Shown: positions 49,080 through 58,069, counted from the stretch's first letter. The stretch: DNA of 64,000 bases from Halomicronema sp. CCY15110 (GCF_016888165.1 NZ_JACSWC010000370.1:19095-83094); one strand, 5' to 3'. Program-made: numbers and translations. Notes: a model not told the origin generated them from the sequence alone.

Positions 49080-49099
49080 CAAATGCTGCGCGATCGCCT
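49080..49099. repeat. 20-base direct repeat, copy 1
   Basis: CAAATGCTGCGCGATCGCCT, identical to 49539-49558 and containing a HIP1 octamer. Both copies encode QMLRDRL in the same frame of the restriction-gene remnant; offset 459 bases. Confidence 0.85.
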
Positions 49100-49121
49100 T
49101 CTCCGTCAGGGACTCCCCTCA

Positions 49122-49154
49122 CCCCTCGCCCCTCGCCCAAATCTGGGCGAGGGG
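49122..49154. repeat. Palindromic insert within the restriction-gene remnant
   Basis: CCCCTCGCCCA at 49129-49139 pairs perfectly with TGGGCGAGGGG at 49144-49154 around a four-base loop. CCCCTCG is doubled just upstream (49122-49128). It is translated as part of SPLAPRPNLGEG, foreign to the restriction-enzyme family, and keeps the frame. Confidence 0.8.
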
Positions 49155-49538
49155 ACCCGGAGCGAGGCAGAGATGGCGGCGCTGATCGCCCAACGCTACG
49201 TGCTGCAATGCGTGCTCGCCATGTTTGCCGAAGATCGGCGCATGTTGCCCGACAGCCTGTTTGTGCAATGCGTGCAAGACTGCCTCAGCAGCAACGGCAG
49301 CGCCTACGACATCCTCGGCGGCCTGTTTCGTGAAATGAACACCCCCGGCCTCACCCCTGCCGGACGCTATCAGGGCGTGGAGTATTTCAACGGGGGATTG
49401 TTTGCCGAAATCTATCCCCTCGACCTGACTCACCAAGAGCTAAAATTCCTCGAAGTCTCGGCCCTGGAAGACTGGAGCAAGGTGCGCCCCGCCATCTTTG
49501 GCAACATCTTTGAATCCGCGATCGACGAAAGAATCCGC

Positions 49539-49558
49539 CAAATGCTGCGCGATCGCCT
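49539..49558. repeat. 20-base direct repeat, copy 2
   Basis: Identical to 49080-49099. It sits exactly where homology to the methyltransferase start is lost, so it may mark a deletion or gene-conversion endpoint. Confidence 0.85.
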
Positions 49559-49697
49559 GCCCACGGCATCCACTACACCACCGCAAGCCTACGGCTTCAG
49601 CCCCGACGACGACCTCCTCGAAAAACTCCTCGCCCTCAACCTAGAGCTGGCTGACAAAGAAAAACTGGCGAACCCGTCGTCGGCCCGTGGGATCCCA

Positions 49698-49740
49698 CCA
49701 TAAGGGGACGCACCCTTTGAAAGGGTGCGTCCCCTTATGG
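49698..49740. repeat. REP palindrome 2, 20-bp perfect arms
   Basis: CCATAAGGGGACGCACCCTT at 49698-49717 is mirrored exactly at 49721-49740 with a three-base loop. It contains the stop codon of the restriction-gene remnant and lies 40 bases before the RAYT start. Confidence 0.95.
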
Positions 49741-49779
49741 CTAGCTGGGCATGCTGACCTTAGAGACTCAGGTTGCACC

Positions 49780-50346
49780 ATGCCCAGACGCCCACGAGCC
49801 GTCAGCCCCGGCCACTATTACCACCTCTACAATCGGGGCAATAACCGTCAAGCCATCTTCTTTGAACGCGCCAACTATCTGCACTTTCTGAAACAGTTTC
49901 GGCATTACGTAGCCACTACCACGGTTCACGTCGTCGCTTACTGCCTCATGCCCAATCATTACCACTTTTTGATTTATTTACGAGAAGCCGACCTCGACGC
50001 CGCCATGCGACGGTTCACCCTGTCCTATACCAATGCCATCAACCACCGCTACGATCGCTGCGGCAGTCTATTTCAGGGGCGCTTTCAGACCTTGCCCGTC
50101 GATCGCGATGATTACTTGCTGCATTTGACCCGCTACATTCATCTCAATCCGGTCAAAGCAAGACTGGTGCAGCATCCAGCCGAATGGGAGTTTTCGAGCT
50201 ACTTGGACTACGCTGAGTTGCGATCGGGCACGCTACCGCAACGAGAACCGGTGCTGACTCAAGCGGGCACGGTCGCTGCCTATCGGCAGTTTGTCGAGCA
50301 AGATAGCCCACCAGACTCGTCGATCCAGTATTTGCTGTTCGACTAG
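49780..50346 (+). CDS. REP-associated tyrosine transposase (RAYT, Y1 HUH family)
   Basis: 188 residues from the ATG at 49780; a longer frame to 49687 is simply REP palindrome 2 in translation. The Y1/IS200-like fold is evident: HYYHLYNRGNNRQAIFFE at the start, the HUH pair in LMPNHYHFLI (His60, His62), the likely catalytic Tyr83 in RRFTLSYTNAINHRY, and CGSLFQGRF plus YIHLNPVKARLV typical of RAYTs. RAYTs bind, cut and join single-stranded REP hairpins and are thought to spread them. Here the gene is flanked directly by two such palindromes with the same core. It appears intact. Confidence 0.92.
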   Translation: MPRRPRAVSPGHYYHLYNRGNNRQAIFFERANYLHFLKQFRHYVATTTVHVVAYCLMPNHYHFLIYLREADLDAAMRRFTLSYTNAINHRYDRCGSLFQGRFQTLPVDRDDYLLHLTRYIHLNPVKARLVQHPAEWEFSSYLDYAELRSGTLPQREPVLTQAGTVAAYRQFVEQDSPPDSSIQYLLFD

Positions 50347-50401
50347 AGGGGACGCACCCTTTCGGGCCAGGGGACGCACCCTTTGAAAGGGTGCGTCCCC
50401 T
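50347..50401. repeat. REP palindrome 3 with leading half-site
   Basis: A half-site AGGGGACGCACCCTTTCGGG starts at 50347, right after the RAYT stop. The full palindrome runs 50369-50401 (AGGGGACGCACCC and complement). Its last bases form part of the stop codon of the ABC ATPase gene on the other strand. Confidence 0.92.
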
Positions 50402-51692
50402 AGTTACTGGGAAATAGAGCTGCGTCGGTGGTGGCATCGAAGAGGTGGACTTTGTCGGGGGCGATCGCCAACCAGAGTTCTTCCCCAATTACAAAGGTGC
50501 GATCGGGTTCGACACGGACTTGCAGCAAATCTGGCCCAAACTGCACTGCGAGATAGGTTTCGCTGCCGAGCGCTTCGATGCGGCGCACATGAACCTGCAA
50601 ATTTTTGGGCGCGGGGGAGCTGAGGGTAAAGTGCTCAGGACGCACCCCCAGGATGGCGGTTTGACCATCGTAGGGCTTCAGCGTCGCTTCCCACTCACCG
50701 GGGAGGGTGAGCCGAAAATCGGGATGCGTCACCAGTAACGGCGCGTTCACTTGCACCGGCAAAAAGTTCATCGGCGGCGACCCAATGAAGGCGGCCACAA
50801 AGCGGTTGGCGGGACAACGATAGAGTTCCAGCGGGGTGGCACACTGCTGGATTTGTCCGGCATTCATGACCGCGATGCGATCGCCCATCGTCATCGCTTC
50901 CACCTGGTCGTGGGTGACGTAGATCGTCGTGATGCCGAGTTGCCGTTGCAGGTTCACAATTTGCGCGCGCGTTTCCGTGCGCAGCTTGGCATCCAGGTTC
51001 GACAACGGCTCATCCATCAAAAAGACTTGGGGATTGCGGGCGATCGCGCGGCCCAACGCCACCCGCTGCTTTTGCCCCCCCGAGAGTTGCCGAGGCAAAC
51101 GGTTCAGCAATTCGTCAATTTGCAACATTTGCGCCACCGATCGCACCCGCTGGTCAATTAATTTGTCGGCAGGTGCCTGATACCGCAATCCCTTCGGCAG
51201 TCGTCGCGTCGCTCCCGAGAGAGCCGTTTGCCAGCGCGTCCGCTGAGCCAAAGCATCTTGCAATTGTTGATTCGCATCAAGAGCAGCATTGGTCGGTAGA
51301 TCAGTCGGTGCGGCCAACAGTTGCGCCCGACTGCCGCCCATGCGCCGCAGTCCAAAGGCGAGATTGTCGTACACCGTCAGATGCGGGTAGAGCGCGTAAC
51401 TCTGAAACACCATGGCGATGTCCCGCTGTTTGGGCGGCAGCTGGTTCACCTGGCGATCGCCCACCCAAATATGGCCCGCCGTAATTTCTTCCAGCCCCGA
51501 AATGAGCCGTAACAGAGTACTTTTGCCACAGCCCGACGGCCCCACCAGCACCATAAACTCACCGTCTGGCACCTGGAGGTCGATCCGCCGCAGCACGGCT
51601 TGCGGCGGCGACGGTTCGCCGTCCTGCCCCGACTGCGCCCGACCTTGCCCTACAAAGGTTTTGTACAAATTTTCTAGGACAACCTGCGCCAA
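50400..51692 (-). CDS. ABC transporter ATP-binding protein, sugar (MalK/UgpC) type
   Basis: About 430 residues from a TTG at 51692, chosen because GGAGGAG lies nine bases upstream and it gives the family start AQVVLENLYKTF. The frame opens at a GTG at 51710. Walker A GPSGCGKST near 52-60, Q-loop FQSYALYPHLTVYDN, signature LSGGQKQRVALGRA, Walker B VFLMDEPLSNLD and switch His in THDQVEAM are present, with C-terminal OB-like regulatory domains (VRPEHF). An extra 70 or so residues lie between Q-loop and signature (about 120-195). Permease and binding-protein genes are absent, so it probably serves transporters coded elsewhere. Confidence 0.92.
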   Translation of the reverse strand: MAQVVLENLYKTFVGQGRAQSGQDGEPSPPQAVLRRIDLQVPDGEFMVLVGPSGCGKSTLLRLISGLEEITAGHIWVGDRQVNQLPPKQRDIAMVFQSYALYPHLTVYDNLAFGLRRMGGSRAQLLAAPTDLPTNAALDANQQLQDALAQRTRWQTALSGATRRLPKGLRYQAPADKLIDQRVRSVAQMLQIDELLNRLPRQLSGGQKQRVALGRAIARNPQVFLMDEPLSNLDAKLRTETRAQIVNLQRQLGITTIYVTHDQVEAMTMGDRIAVMNAGQIQQCATPLELYRCPANRFVAAFIGSPPMNFLPVQVNAPLLVTHPDFRLTLPGEWEATLKPYDGQTAILGVRPEHFTLSSPAPKNLQVHVRRIEALGSETYLAVQFGPDLLQVRVEPDRTFVIGEELWLAIAPDKVHLFDATTDAALFPSN

Positions 51693-51733
51693 GATGGATG
51701 GCTCCTCCACGAAATCTTGATCAATCTGCCAGC

Positions 51734-51752
51734 CCGGAATCCGAGATTCCGG
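51734..51752. repeat. Hairpin between gyrA-like and ABC ATPase genes
   Basis: CCGGAATC at 51734-51741 and GATTCCGG at 51745-51752 form a perfect stem with a three-base loop, 21 bases past the gyrA-like stop. It lacks a T-run, so terminator function is doubtful. Confidence 0.45.
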
Positions 51753-51772
51753 CAGGGTTTAACTAGCGGCGA

Positions 51773-54316
51773 CTACTCCTCAGAATCGTCGTCGCTGGCC
51801 GTATTGGTCTCATTATCAACCAACGCGGTCAGAGTCACGGTCTCAATTCTTTCACCTTTGGCAAATTTGCTCAGGCGGTAATTGGTCGGGGTATCGCGAC
51901 CCTGCCGGGGAATCGTGTCAATGGCGATGTGGGCACAGCGCGCCTGGGAGGTCACTACCGTGATTTCACCTTTGAGGGGACTGGGGGCGATCGCCACCAA
52001 ATGATCCGTTTTTTGTTTGAACAAGAACGCCTGGGTGCCAATGCCGCCTCGCGCTCCGAGGTGAATGCCCCCAATGGGCAACCGCTTGGCAAAGCCTGCC
52101 GCCGAGATCATCAGTACACAATCATCCGCTTGTTGAATGCGGACGCAACCCACAATGCTTTCTTCTTTGCGCAGGCGCAGAGCTTGGGGTCCCTGGGCGG
52201 TGCGCCCCATCACCGATAAATTGTCATCATTCACCGCAAACCGAATCAGCCGCCCCCCCGAAGTCGCGATCGCCAGCTCTTCGTCAGCCTGCACCAAGGT
52301 GATAAACGCCAGCTCATCCCCCTTTTTGAGTTTGACGGCGGTGAGGCCGCGCCCCGTCAGATTTTGGAAATCCGCCAGCGGCACTCGCTTGATTTTGCCC
52401 AATCGGGTCAACAACACCAAATCGTGGGTGAGCGCGGCTTCAGTCAGCACGAGGTGAATGGCGATCGCCTCGGGAGCGCTACCAGCAGAATTCGGCAAGA
52501 GGTTGACTAACGGCACCCCCTTAGATTGACGTGACGTTTGGGGAATCTCGCCAATGTTGAGGGTAAAGGCTTTGCCGTCACGGGTGAGCACCAGCAGTTC
52601 TTGGGCCGTGTTCGCCGTCTCAGTGTGCAAGGTCGAATCTTCTTCTTCTTGGAATTCCTGGCGATCGGTGTCGGTTTGGCGGGCCTGTCGCCGCTGATAG
52701 GCCCGGGTGGTCGAACGGCGCACATAACCCTTTTGGGTAAATTCCAGCACCACCGCTTCTTCTTGATGCTCCGCCAGAATTTCCGCCAGTTGCTCGGTTT
52801 CTTCCTGCCGTTCGGCTTCGCTTTGAATGCGGGTGCGGCGCTCATCGCCAAACTTTTTCTTCAGCGATCGCAGCTCTTTTTTCAGTGACTTCAGCAGTTC
52901 GTTGCGATCATTCAGCAAGCGCAACAGGTCATCCCGATGCGCCGTGAGTTCGTCATATTCGGTTTGCAGATTCTGCCGTTCCAACCCCGTCAGCCGTCGC
53001 AGCGGCATCGCGAGAATGGCGTCACACTGGCGATCGCTGAGGTCAAATTCTTCTCCCATCGACACCTTGGCCGTCGTGCCGTCCGGGGCATGCCGCAAAA
53101 TCTCAATCAGCTGATCCAGATTTTCCAGCGCCCGGATCAGCCCTTCTACGATGTGCAGGCGATTTTCTGTTTTCTCCAGGTCATAGCGATATTGCCGCAC
53201 CAGCGTCTCTTCGCGAAAGTTGAGAAACGCATTCAGCATCTCCCGCAGGGTGAGCTGCTGCGGCTGACTATTGTCGAGGGCCAGCATAATTGCCCCAAAG
53301 TTATGCTGCAACTGCGTTTGCCGATACAGCGCACTGAGCACCACTTCCGGTTGGGTTTCGCGCTTCAGTTCGATCACCACCCGCATGCCATCGCGATCGC
53401 TCTCATCCCGAATGTCGGCAATGCCATCCAAGCGACCGTTATTGACCAGATCGGCCACCTTCTCAATCCACCCGGCTTTGTTGACCTGGTAGGGCAGTTC
53501 TGTGACGATAATCGCCGTCCGCCGCTGCCGACCGCGCCCCGGTCGCACCTCCTCCAGTTGGGTAATGCCCCGCACCGGAATGCTGCCGCGTCCGGTACGA
53601 TAGGCATCTTCCACCCCTTTGGTGTCAATGATTTGGCCCCCAGTGGGAAAGTCCGGGCCGGGGATCAGCTCAAACAAGCGCTCATCCGACAGAGTGGGGC
53701 GATCGATCAGGGCAATGAGCCCATCCACCACCTCACCCAAATTATGGGGGGGAATATTGGTCGCCATGCCCACGGCGATCCCCGACGAGCCATTCAGCAA
53801 CAGGTTGGGCAACTGCGCCGGGAGCACAATCGGCTCTTGCTGGGAATTGTCAAAGTTATCGATAAAATCGACGGTCGCTTCGCCAATGTTGTCCAGCAGC
53901 GATTCAAAGCTGACGGCGGCCAAGCGGGTCTCCGTATAACGCATCGCCGCTGGGGGATCATTATCCACCGAACCAAAGTTACCGTGCCCCGCCAGCAGCG
54001 GATACCGACTCGAAAAGTCCTGCACCATGCGCACCAGGGCATCGTACACGGCCTGATCCCCGTGGGGATGATACTTACCCAGCACATCCCCCACTACGCG
54101 GGCACATTTGCGAAAGGGGCGATCGGGGCTCAAGCCCAGCTCGTACATGGCGTAGAGAATGCGGCGATGCACCGGTTTCAGACCGTCTCGCACATCGGGC
54201 AAGGCCCGCCCGACGATGACACTCATGGCATATTCCAGATAGGAGCGCTGCACCTCGGTATGCAGAGGGGTCGGCACAACCTGCCCGGCTGAAAGAATGT
54301 TGAGTTGATCCGCCAT
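51773..54316 (-). CDS. DNA gyrase/topoisomerase IV subunit A
   Basis: 847 residues, the cutting and strand-passage subunit of a type IIA topoisomerase. The N-terminal part is canonical: [21 protein letters not shown] near 37-57, [18 protein letters not shown] near 82-99 and catalytic Tyr127 in [10 protein letters not shown]. Position 88, equivalent to E. coli GyrA Ser83, is Gln. The C-terminal beta-pinwheel (from about 525) has [15 protein letters not shown] where gyrases carry the QRRGGKG box; the glycine-rich part is missing. It could be a gyrase A with a degenerate box or a ParC-like decatenase. Cyanobacteria often code two GyrA-like proteins, so no symbol is given. Confidence 0.9.
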   Translation of the reverse strand: MADQLNILSAGQVVPTPLHTEVQRSYLEYAMSVIVGRALPDVRDGLKPVHRRILYAMYELGLSPDRPFRKCARVVGDVLGKYHPHGDQAVYDALVRMVQDFSSRYPLLAGHGNFGSVDNDPPAAMRYTETRLAAVSFESLLDNIGEATVDFIDNFDNSQQEPIVLPAQLPNLLLNGSSGIAVGMATNIPPHNLGEVVDGLIALIDRPTLSDERLFELIPGPDFPTGGQIIDTKGVEDAYRTGRGSIPVRGITQLEEVRPGRGRQRRTAIIVTELPYQVNKAGWIEKVADLVNNGRLDGIADIRDESDRDGMRVVIELKRETQPEVVLSALYRQTQLQHNFGAIMLALDNSQPQQLTLREMLNAFLNFREETLVRQYRYDLEKTENRLHIVEGLIRALENLDQLIEILRHAPDGTTAKVSMGEEFDLSDRQCDAILAMPLRRLTGLERQNLQTEYDELTAHRDDLLRLLNDRNELLKSLKKELRSLKKKFGDERRTRIQSEAERQEETEQLAEILAEHQEEAVVLEFTQKGYVRRSTTRAYQRRQARQTDTDRQEFQEEEDSTLHTETANTAQELLVLTRDGKAFTLNIGEIPQTSRQSKGVPLVNLLPNSAGSAPEAIAIHLVLTEAALTHDLVLLTRLGKIKRVPLADFQNLTGRGLTAVKLKKGDELAFITLVQADEELAIATSGGRLIRFAVNDDNLSVMGRTAQGPQALRLRKEESIVGCVRIQQADDCVLMISAAGFAKRLPIGGIHLGARGGIGTQAFLFKQKTDHLVAIAPSPLKGEITVVTSQARCAHIAIDTIPRQGRDTPTNYRLSKFAKGERIETVTLTALVDNETNTASDDDSEE

Positions 54317-54536
54317 GAATCCCTGTCCTCTGAAATTGGGAATGAATAGATGAGTTCGGCTGCATTGGGTCTAGCAAAGCCGACACTAACAATGCTGTAA
54401 GGTAAAGGCAAATGTCGCCAGTTTGCAATATCTTGCAGCTAGGATTAATTCATGCCCTGATTGCGTGATTATGCACATTGGGCAATGTAGCAAGATTTGA
54501 CCCCGCTCTGAGGCTGACGCCGTTTAAGGAATTACC

Positions 54537-54935
54537 ATGAAGACCGTTCTCATTGTCGAAGATGACATGATTAACGCCCGCGTCTTTTCGAAAATTTTGT
54601 CGAAAAGAGGAGGCTTTGAGGTTAAGCATACGGAAGATGTGACCGAAGTGATGAAGATCGCCCGCGAACGCCAAGCCGATGTCATTTTGATGGATGTCTC
54701 CTTAGCGCACAGTCTCTTTGAGGGCAAACCCGTCGATGGCATCAAAATTACCCAAATGCTGAAAGCTGACCCGGTGACCGCCGACCTGCCCGTCATTTTG
54801 GTTACCGCCCACGCGATGCAGGGCGATCGCGAAAACTTCCTCTCCCAAAGTGGAGCCGACGGCTACATCAGCAAACCCGTGATTGATCATCAAAAGTTTA
54901 TCGATGATATTGCTGCCCTAATGCCGCAATCATAG
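54537..54935 (+). CDS. Single-domain response regulator (CheY/DivK-like)
   Basis: 132 residues consisting only of a receiver domain: acidic pair in IVEDDMINARVF, phospho-Asp in DVILMDVSLAH, Thr-Ala in LVTAHAMQGD and Lys in YISKPV. A small insertion (LFEGKPVDGI) follows the phospho-Asp. AAGGAA precedes the ATG. With no output domain, it acts by protein-protein contact or as a phosphorelay intermediate. No adjacent kinase; it is divergent from the gyrA-like gene. Confidence 0.93.
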   Translation: MKTVLIVEDDMINARVFSKILSKRGGFEVKHTEDVTEVMKIARERQADVILMDVSLAHSLFEGKPVDGIKITQMLKADPVTADLPVILVTAHAMQGDRENFLSQSGADGYISKPVIDHQKFIDDIAALMPQS

Positions 54936-55230
54936 CAGTATATTTGTACTACATCGCAAGTATTTCGTGCTCTTTTGCTGTTGCATTACCGCGATCATGT
55001 CGAGCGCTAGCAACGTCTTCAGCCGCTGATCTGGCGCGGTTTACCCGAACGCGCAGGAACTGTCTGAGCGAGGAATTAGACAGCAGTTTTGATCTGCTGG
55101 GGTTGGGGACGAGGCCGGTTCGCAGCCAGATCTTGGTCTGCGCGCCACCCTGCCCAGAATATGCCTCGCCCCGACCCAGGTACCCTCACACCCAACCACC
55201 CAACCACTCAGCTCCCCTCACACACACCCC

Positions 55231-55980
55231 ATGCAACTCCATCTCTCCACCTGGCCCGAAATCGAGACCTACCTCCAGACCTCCCAAGGCATCATCTTTC
55301 CTATCGGCTCTACCGAACAACATGGCCCGACGGGGCTGATTGGTACTGATGCCATTTGTGCAGAGACGGTAGCGCGGGGCGTCGGCGAAGCCACGGGAGC
55401 GGTGATTGGCCCCACCATTAATGTAGGGATGGCGCTGCACCACACCGCCTTTCCCGGCAGTATCAGTCTGCGGCCCAGCACGCTGATCGCGCTGATTCAA
55501 GATTATGTAAAACCGCTCGCCCGCTATGGGTTTGAGCGGTTCTTTTTCATCAACGGGCACGGCGGTAATGTCGCCACCCTAAAGGCCGCCTTTGCCGAAA
55601 CCTATGCCCATCTCGCCGATTTAGGACTGGAAAACTCAGGGCGGGTGCGGTGCAAGGTGGCGAACTGGTACATGGCGCGATCGGTGTACGCGATCGCCAA
55701 AGACCTCTACGGCTATCAGGAAGGCTCCCACGCGACGCCGAGTGAAGTCGCCTTGACCCAGTTCGCCTATCCCGACCACATCAAACAGGCTGATCTCAAC
55801 CCGCAAATTGCCCCCGCTGGCTATCCCATCTACAGCGCCGCCGATTTTCGCCAGCATTATCCCGATGGGCGCATGGGCTCCAACCCCGCCCTCGCCACCC
55901 CCGAACACGGCCAGCGACTGTACGAAGCAGCAGTCAAAGAACTCAGCAGCGATTATCTGCAATTTCTCGCCGCCGATTAG
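55231..55980 (+). CDS. Creatininase family protein
   Basis: 249 residues. The metal-binding pattern is present: FPIGSTEQHGPTGLIGTDAICAE (Glu, His, Asp) at about 22-44, FFINGHGGNVATLKAAF near 106-122 and EGSHATPSEVALTQ near 160-173. Family members hydrolyse small cyclic amides such as creatinine or formylated intermediates in cofactor pathways. The cyanobacterial substrate is unknown. The 295-base leader contains an A/C-rich run (CCCAACCACCCAACC) and no gene. Confidence 0.85.
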   Translation: MQLHLSTWPEIETYLQTSQGIIFPIGSTEQHGPTGLIGTDAICAETVARGVGEATGAVIGPTINVGMALHHTAFPGSISLRPSTLIALIQDYVKPLARYGFERFFFINGHGGNVATLKAAFAETYAHLADLGLENSGRVRCKVANWYMARSVYAIAKDLYGYQEGSHATPSEVALTQFAYPDHIKQADLNPQIAPAGYPIYSAADFRQHYPDGRMGSNPALATPEHGQRLYEAAVKELSSDYLQFLAAD

Positions 55981-56036
55981 AGCGATCGCCACCAACCGAA
56001 GTTATTGTGATCGTGTATCACATCGGCCTAGATGAT

Positions 56037-56660
56037 TTAGCCATTAAGATCAGTCATCAACCGAATCTGCCAATTACCCTCAACCTTCTGAATATCAAGA
56101 GTTGGCATGGTCTGAAGTAGCTCAATGAGCTGCCAACCAGAACAAACACAGCGCATTACAAGCTGGATGGGTTGCTTGTAATCGGCACAAAATTTGCGGC
56201 TCACGGCCTCAATTGATGTAAATCCTTCCAAGCTTGTTAGGCCCTTAATGATTTCTATCAGTGCTAGCTCTAAAGCCTCTATTGAGATCATCTCAGGCAC
56301 TAACGTTGGCTGATGTTCTGGGCTCTTCCCGCATGGTCGAACCTGTGACTCGAAGCCACCATGAGGCATAACTGCCTCTAAAAGCCGAATATAAAACTTT
56401 TGTGGATCCGAGGTGGGATAGACTCTGAAATGCGGAGAACGGCAATGGCAGAGGAGATTTCTCAAATCGCTACCTGAGACTTGAGCATGTAAAGCTCTCT
56501 CGATAGAAATTGCATGTTTCTTACGGAATATGGTGTCCAACTCAGTATTCAGCACCCAGGCATTTTTTCGGTGATGGGATGCCTCAGTAATGATGGTGGC
56601 TAATGCTTCCAGCAACTGTTGCAGTGACGAAAAGCCAGACGGCCCGGGATAAGATTCCAT
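56037..56660 (-). CDS. Hypothetical protein with two winged-helix-like repeats
   Basis: 207 residues, no recognised family. Two similar halves can be traced. The first, about 12-92, begins LQQLLEALATIITEASHHRKNAWVL and ends HFRVYPTSDPQKFYIRLL. The second, about 125-205, begins ISIEALELALIEIIKGLTSLEGFTSI and ends LDIQKVEGNWQIRLM. The helix-helix-helix-strand-strand order resembles LOTUS/OST-HTH winged helices that bind RNA or nucleases. GC content near 47 percent is below its neighbours, suggesting acquisition. It is convergent with the creatininase gene. Confidence 0.5.
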   Translation of the reverse strand: MESYPGPSGFSSLQQLLEALATIITEASHHRKNAWVLNTELDTIFRKKHAISIERALHAQVSGSDLRNLLCHCRSPHFRVYPTSDPQKFYIRLLEAVMPHGGFESQVRPCGKSPEHQPTLVPEMISIEALELALIEIIKGLTSLEGFTSIEAVSRKFCADYKQPIQLVMRCVCSGWQLIELLQTMPTLDIQKVEGNWQIRLMTDLNG

Positions 56661-56925
56661 GCTTGAATAACACTCAGAATTGATACGTGTGAGTGATCTA
56701 CAGCATCAATTTGCGTGTTTCTTTATACCTGAAATACGGCTTACCTCACCGTGTTTCCTCAGGCAAGTATGCTTCTACAGCGCTGCTGGGCAAGCGGCAT
56801 ATCCATCACAAAAAAGCAGCGCCCTCAAGATAGGGACGCTGCGATTTGCTAATGAATCCAGCCCAGCTGGTAACTACCGCCAGATTCTTCAAGCTCAACA
56901 GTTCAAGCCGATACCACTGCTGGCG

Positions 56926-57882
56926 TTACACCGCCGCTAAGTATTCGCGCAGTTCGCTGCGATGCTGCCGCAGTTTGCTGATCGCCTGCTTTTGCAGTTG
57001 ACGCACGCGCTCACGGCTGACGTTCAAGCGTCGCCCCACTTTTTCTAGCGACAAAGGATTGCCGTCTTGCAAACCAAAGCGTAGGGTCAAGACCTCTTGC
57101 TGTTGCGGGGTCAGTGACGCGATCAGATCGCGCAAGTCAGACTTCAACGCTCGCTCGGTCGCAAACTCTTCGGGCGAACCGTCGTCGGACTCCAGCAAAT
57201 CAGCAAGTTCGGTATCTTGGTTGTCGCCGACTCGCAATTCCAACGAGAGGGGTCGTCGCGACAGGCGCATACAGTCGCGCACCCGCTTTGGCGTGAGATC
57301 GAGCTGTTCTGCTACTTCTTCGATAGTCGCGGTGCGGCCTTTTTGCTGGGTAATTTGACGCTGAGCTTTCTTGATTTTGTTCAGCGTCTCAGTGACGTGA
57401 ATAGGCAATCTAACAACGCGGCTTTTCTCAGCGATCGCTCGCGTCATCGCCTGCCGAATCCACCAGTAGGCATAGGTGCTAAAGCGGTAACCCTTCGCGG
57501 GGTCAAACTTTTCGACCGCCCGGTTCAGGCCGATAGAGCCCTCTTGAATCAGGTCAAGCAAGTCCAAATTGCGATCGGTGTACTTTTTCGCGATCGAGAC
57601 CACTAGACGCAAATTCGCCTCAATCATCTTGTGCTTAGCTTGCTTGCCGGCGCGCACGACTCGCTTGAGATGGATTACGCTAACCTCGGCGTGCTCAGCC
57701 CACTCATGAATGGAGGGCTCACGTTGCAACGTTTCAGTCAGTTCTTCGAAAACCGCTTCAAACGGCATCATTTGCTTTACCTGCTTACCCAACTGAATTT
57801 CTTCTTCATGGGTGAGCAGCGGCACACGACCAATAGACTTGAGATAAGAATAGACAGCATCAGAAGATTTTTTGCTGGGCAT
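56926..57882 (-). CDS. Group 2 sigma-70 family sigma factor
   Basis: 318 residues from the ATG at 57882; the frame continues 13 residues upstream without family character. Region 1.2 [27 protein letters not shown], region 2 ([38 protein letters not shown] and [24 protein letters not shown]) and region 4.2 ([29 protein letters not shown]) are complete. The protein lacks the long N-terminal extension of a primary RpoD, placing it among the non-essential group 2 sigmas that handle stress or nutrient responses in cyanobacteria. Which letter (SigB, C, D or E) is not certain. Confidence 0.93.
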   Translation of the reverse strand: MPSKKSSDAVYSYLKSIGRVPLLTHEEEIQLGKQVKQMMPFEAVFEELTETLQREPSIHEWAEHAEVSVIHLKRVVRAGKQAKHKMIEANLRLVVSIAKKYTDRNLDLLDLIQEGSIGLNRAVEKFDPAKGYRFSTYAYWWIRQAMTRAIAEKSRVVRLPIHVTETLNKIKKAQRQITQQKGRTATIEEVAEQLDLTPKRVRDCMRLSRRPLSLELRVGDNQDTELADLLESDDGSPEEFATERALKSDLRDLIASLTPQQQEVLTLRFGLQDGNPLSLEKVGRRLNVSRERVRQLQKQAISKLRQHRSELREYLAAV

Positions 57883-58069
57883 GGAATGTGTGTAGAGAGT
57901 TTTGGGCAGTACATATATCATCTACAAAACTTCACACTGACGCATCTTTCCTGAGAAGGAGATCGAGGCTAATTCCTGAATTCTGAAAGCGCAACAGACG
58001 CCGTCAACGATTGCCCAAAGGATCGCTCCGATCGCTCCACTCAGCCACCGTTTGATGCGGAGTGAAACC

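Larger units (their letters stand above)
48558..49703 (+). pseudogene. Truncated MmeI-like (type IIG/IIL) restriction-methylase gene
   Basis: 381 residues from the ATG at 48558. The N-terminal nuclease domain is intact: GDEKGEAQLFLDKFFRAFGH, then FADLVWKPRVLIEMKKRG with Asp67, Glu77 and Lys79 of a PD-(D/E)XK site. The helical connector follows (IAQRYVLQCVLAMFAEDRRMLP; GVEYFNGGLFAEI). Where the methyltransferase should start (AIFGNIFESAIDER) the frame jumps to QMLRDRLPTAS and a tail YGFSPDDDLLEKLLALNLELA that looks like the family C-terminus. The methyltransferase and target-recognition domains, several hundred residues, are missing. The stop lies inside REP palindrome 2. A second palindrome is inserted in frame at residues about 182-203. 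Confidence 0.8.

Noticed and set aside
48425..50401. The three palindromes as a CRISPR array
   Set aside because: Copies are palindromic, unevenly spaced by hundreds of bases and separated by genes, with no cas genes nearby. A REP/RAYT arrangement explains them.
52937..54292. A 451-codon plus-strand frame
   Set aside because: It runs antisense to the conserved gyrA-like gene and has no domain-like character; a codon-bias shadow in GC-rich DNA.
56330..56350. A tRNA-like T-loop (GGTCGAACC) on the plus strand
   Set aside because: No acceptor stem, anticodon arm or cloverleaf can be drawn around it, and it lies within a coding frame.
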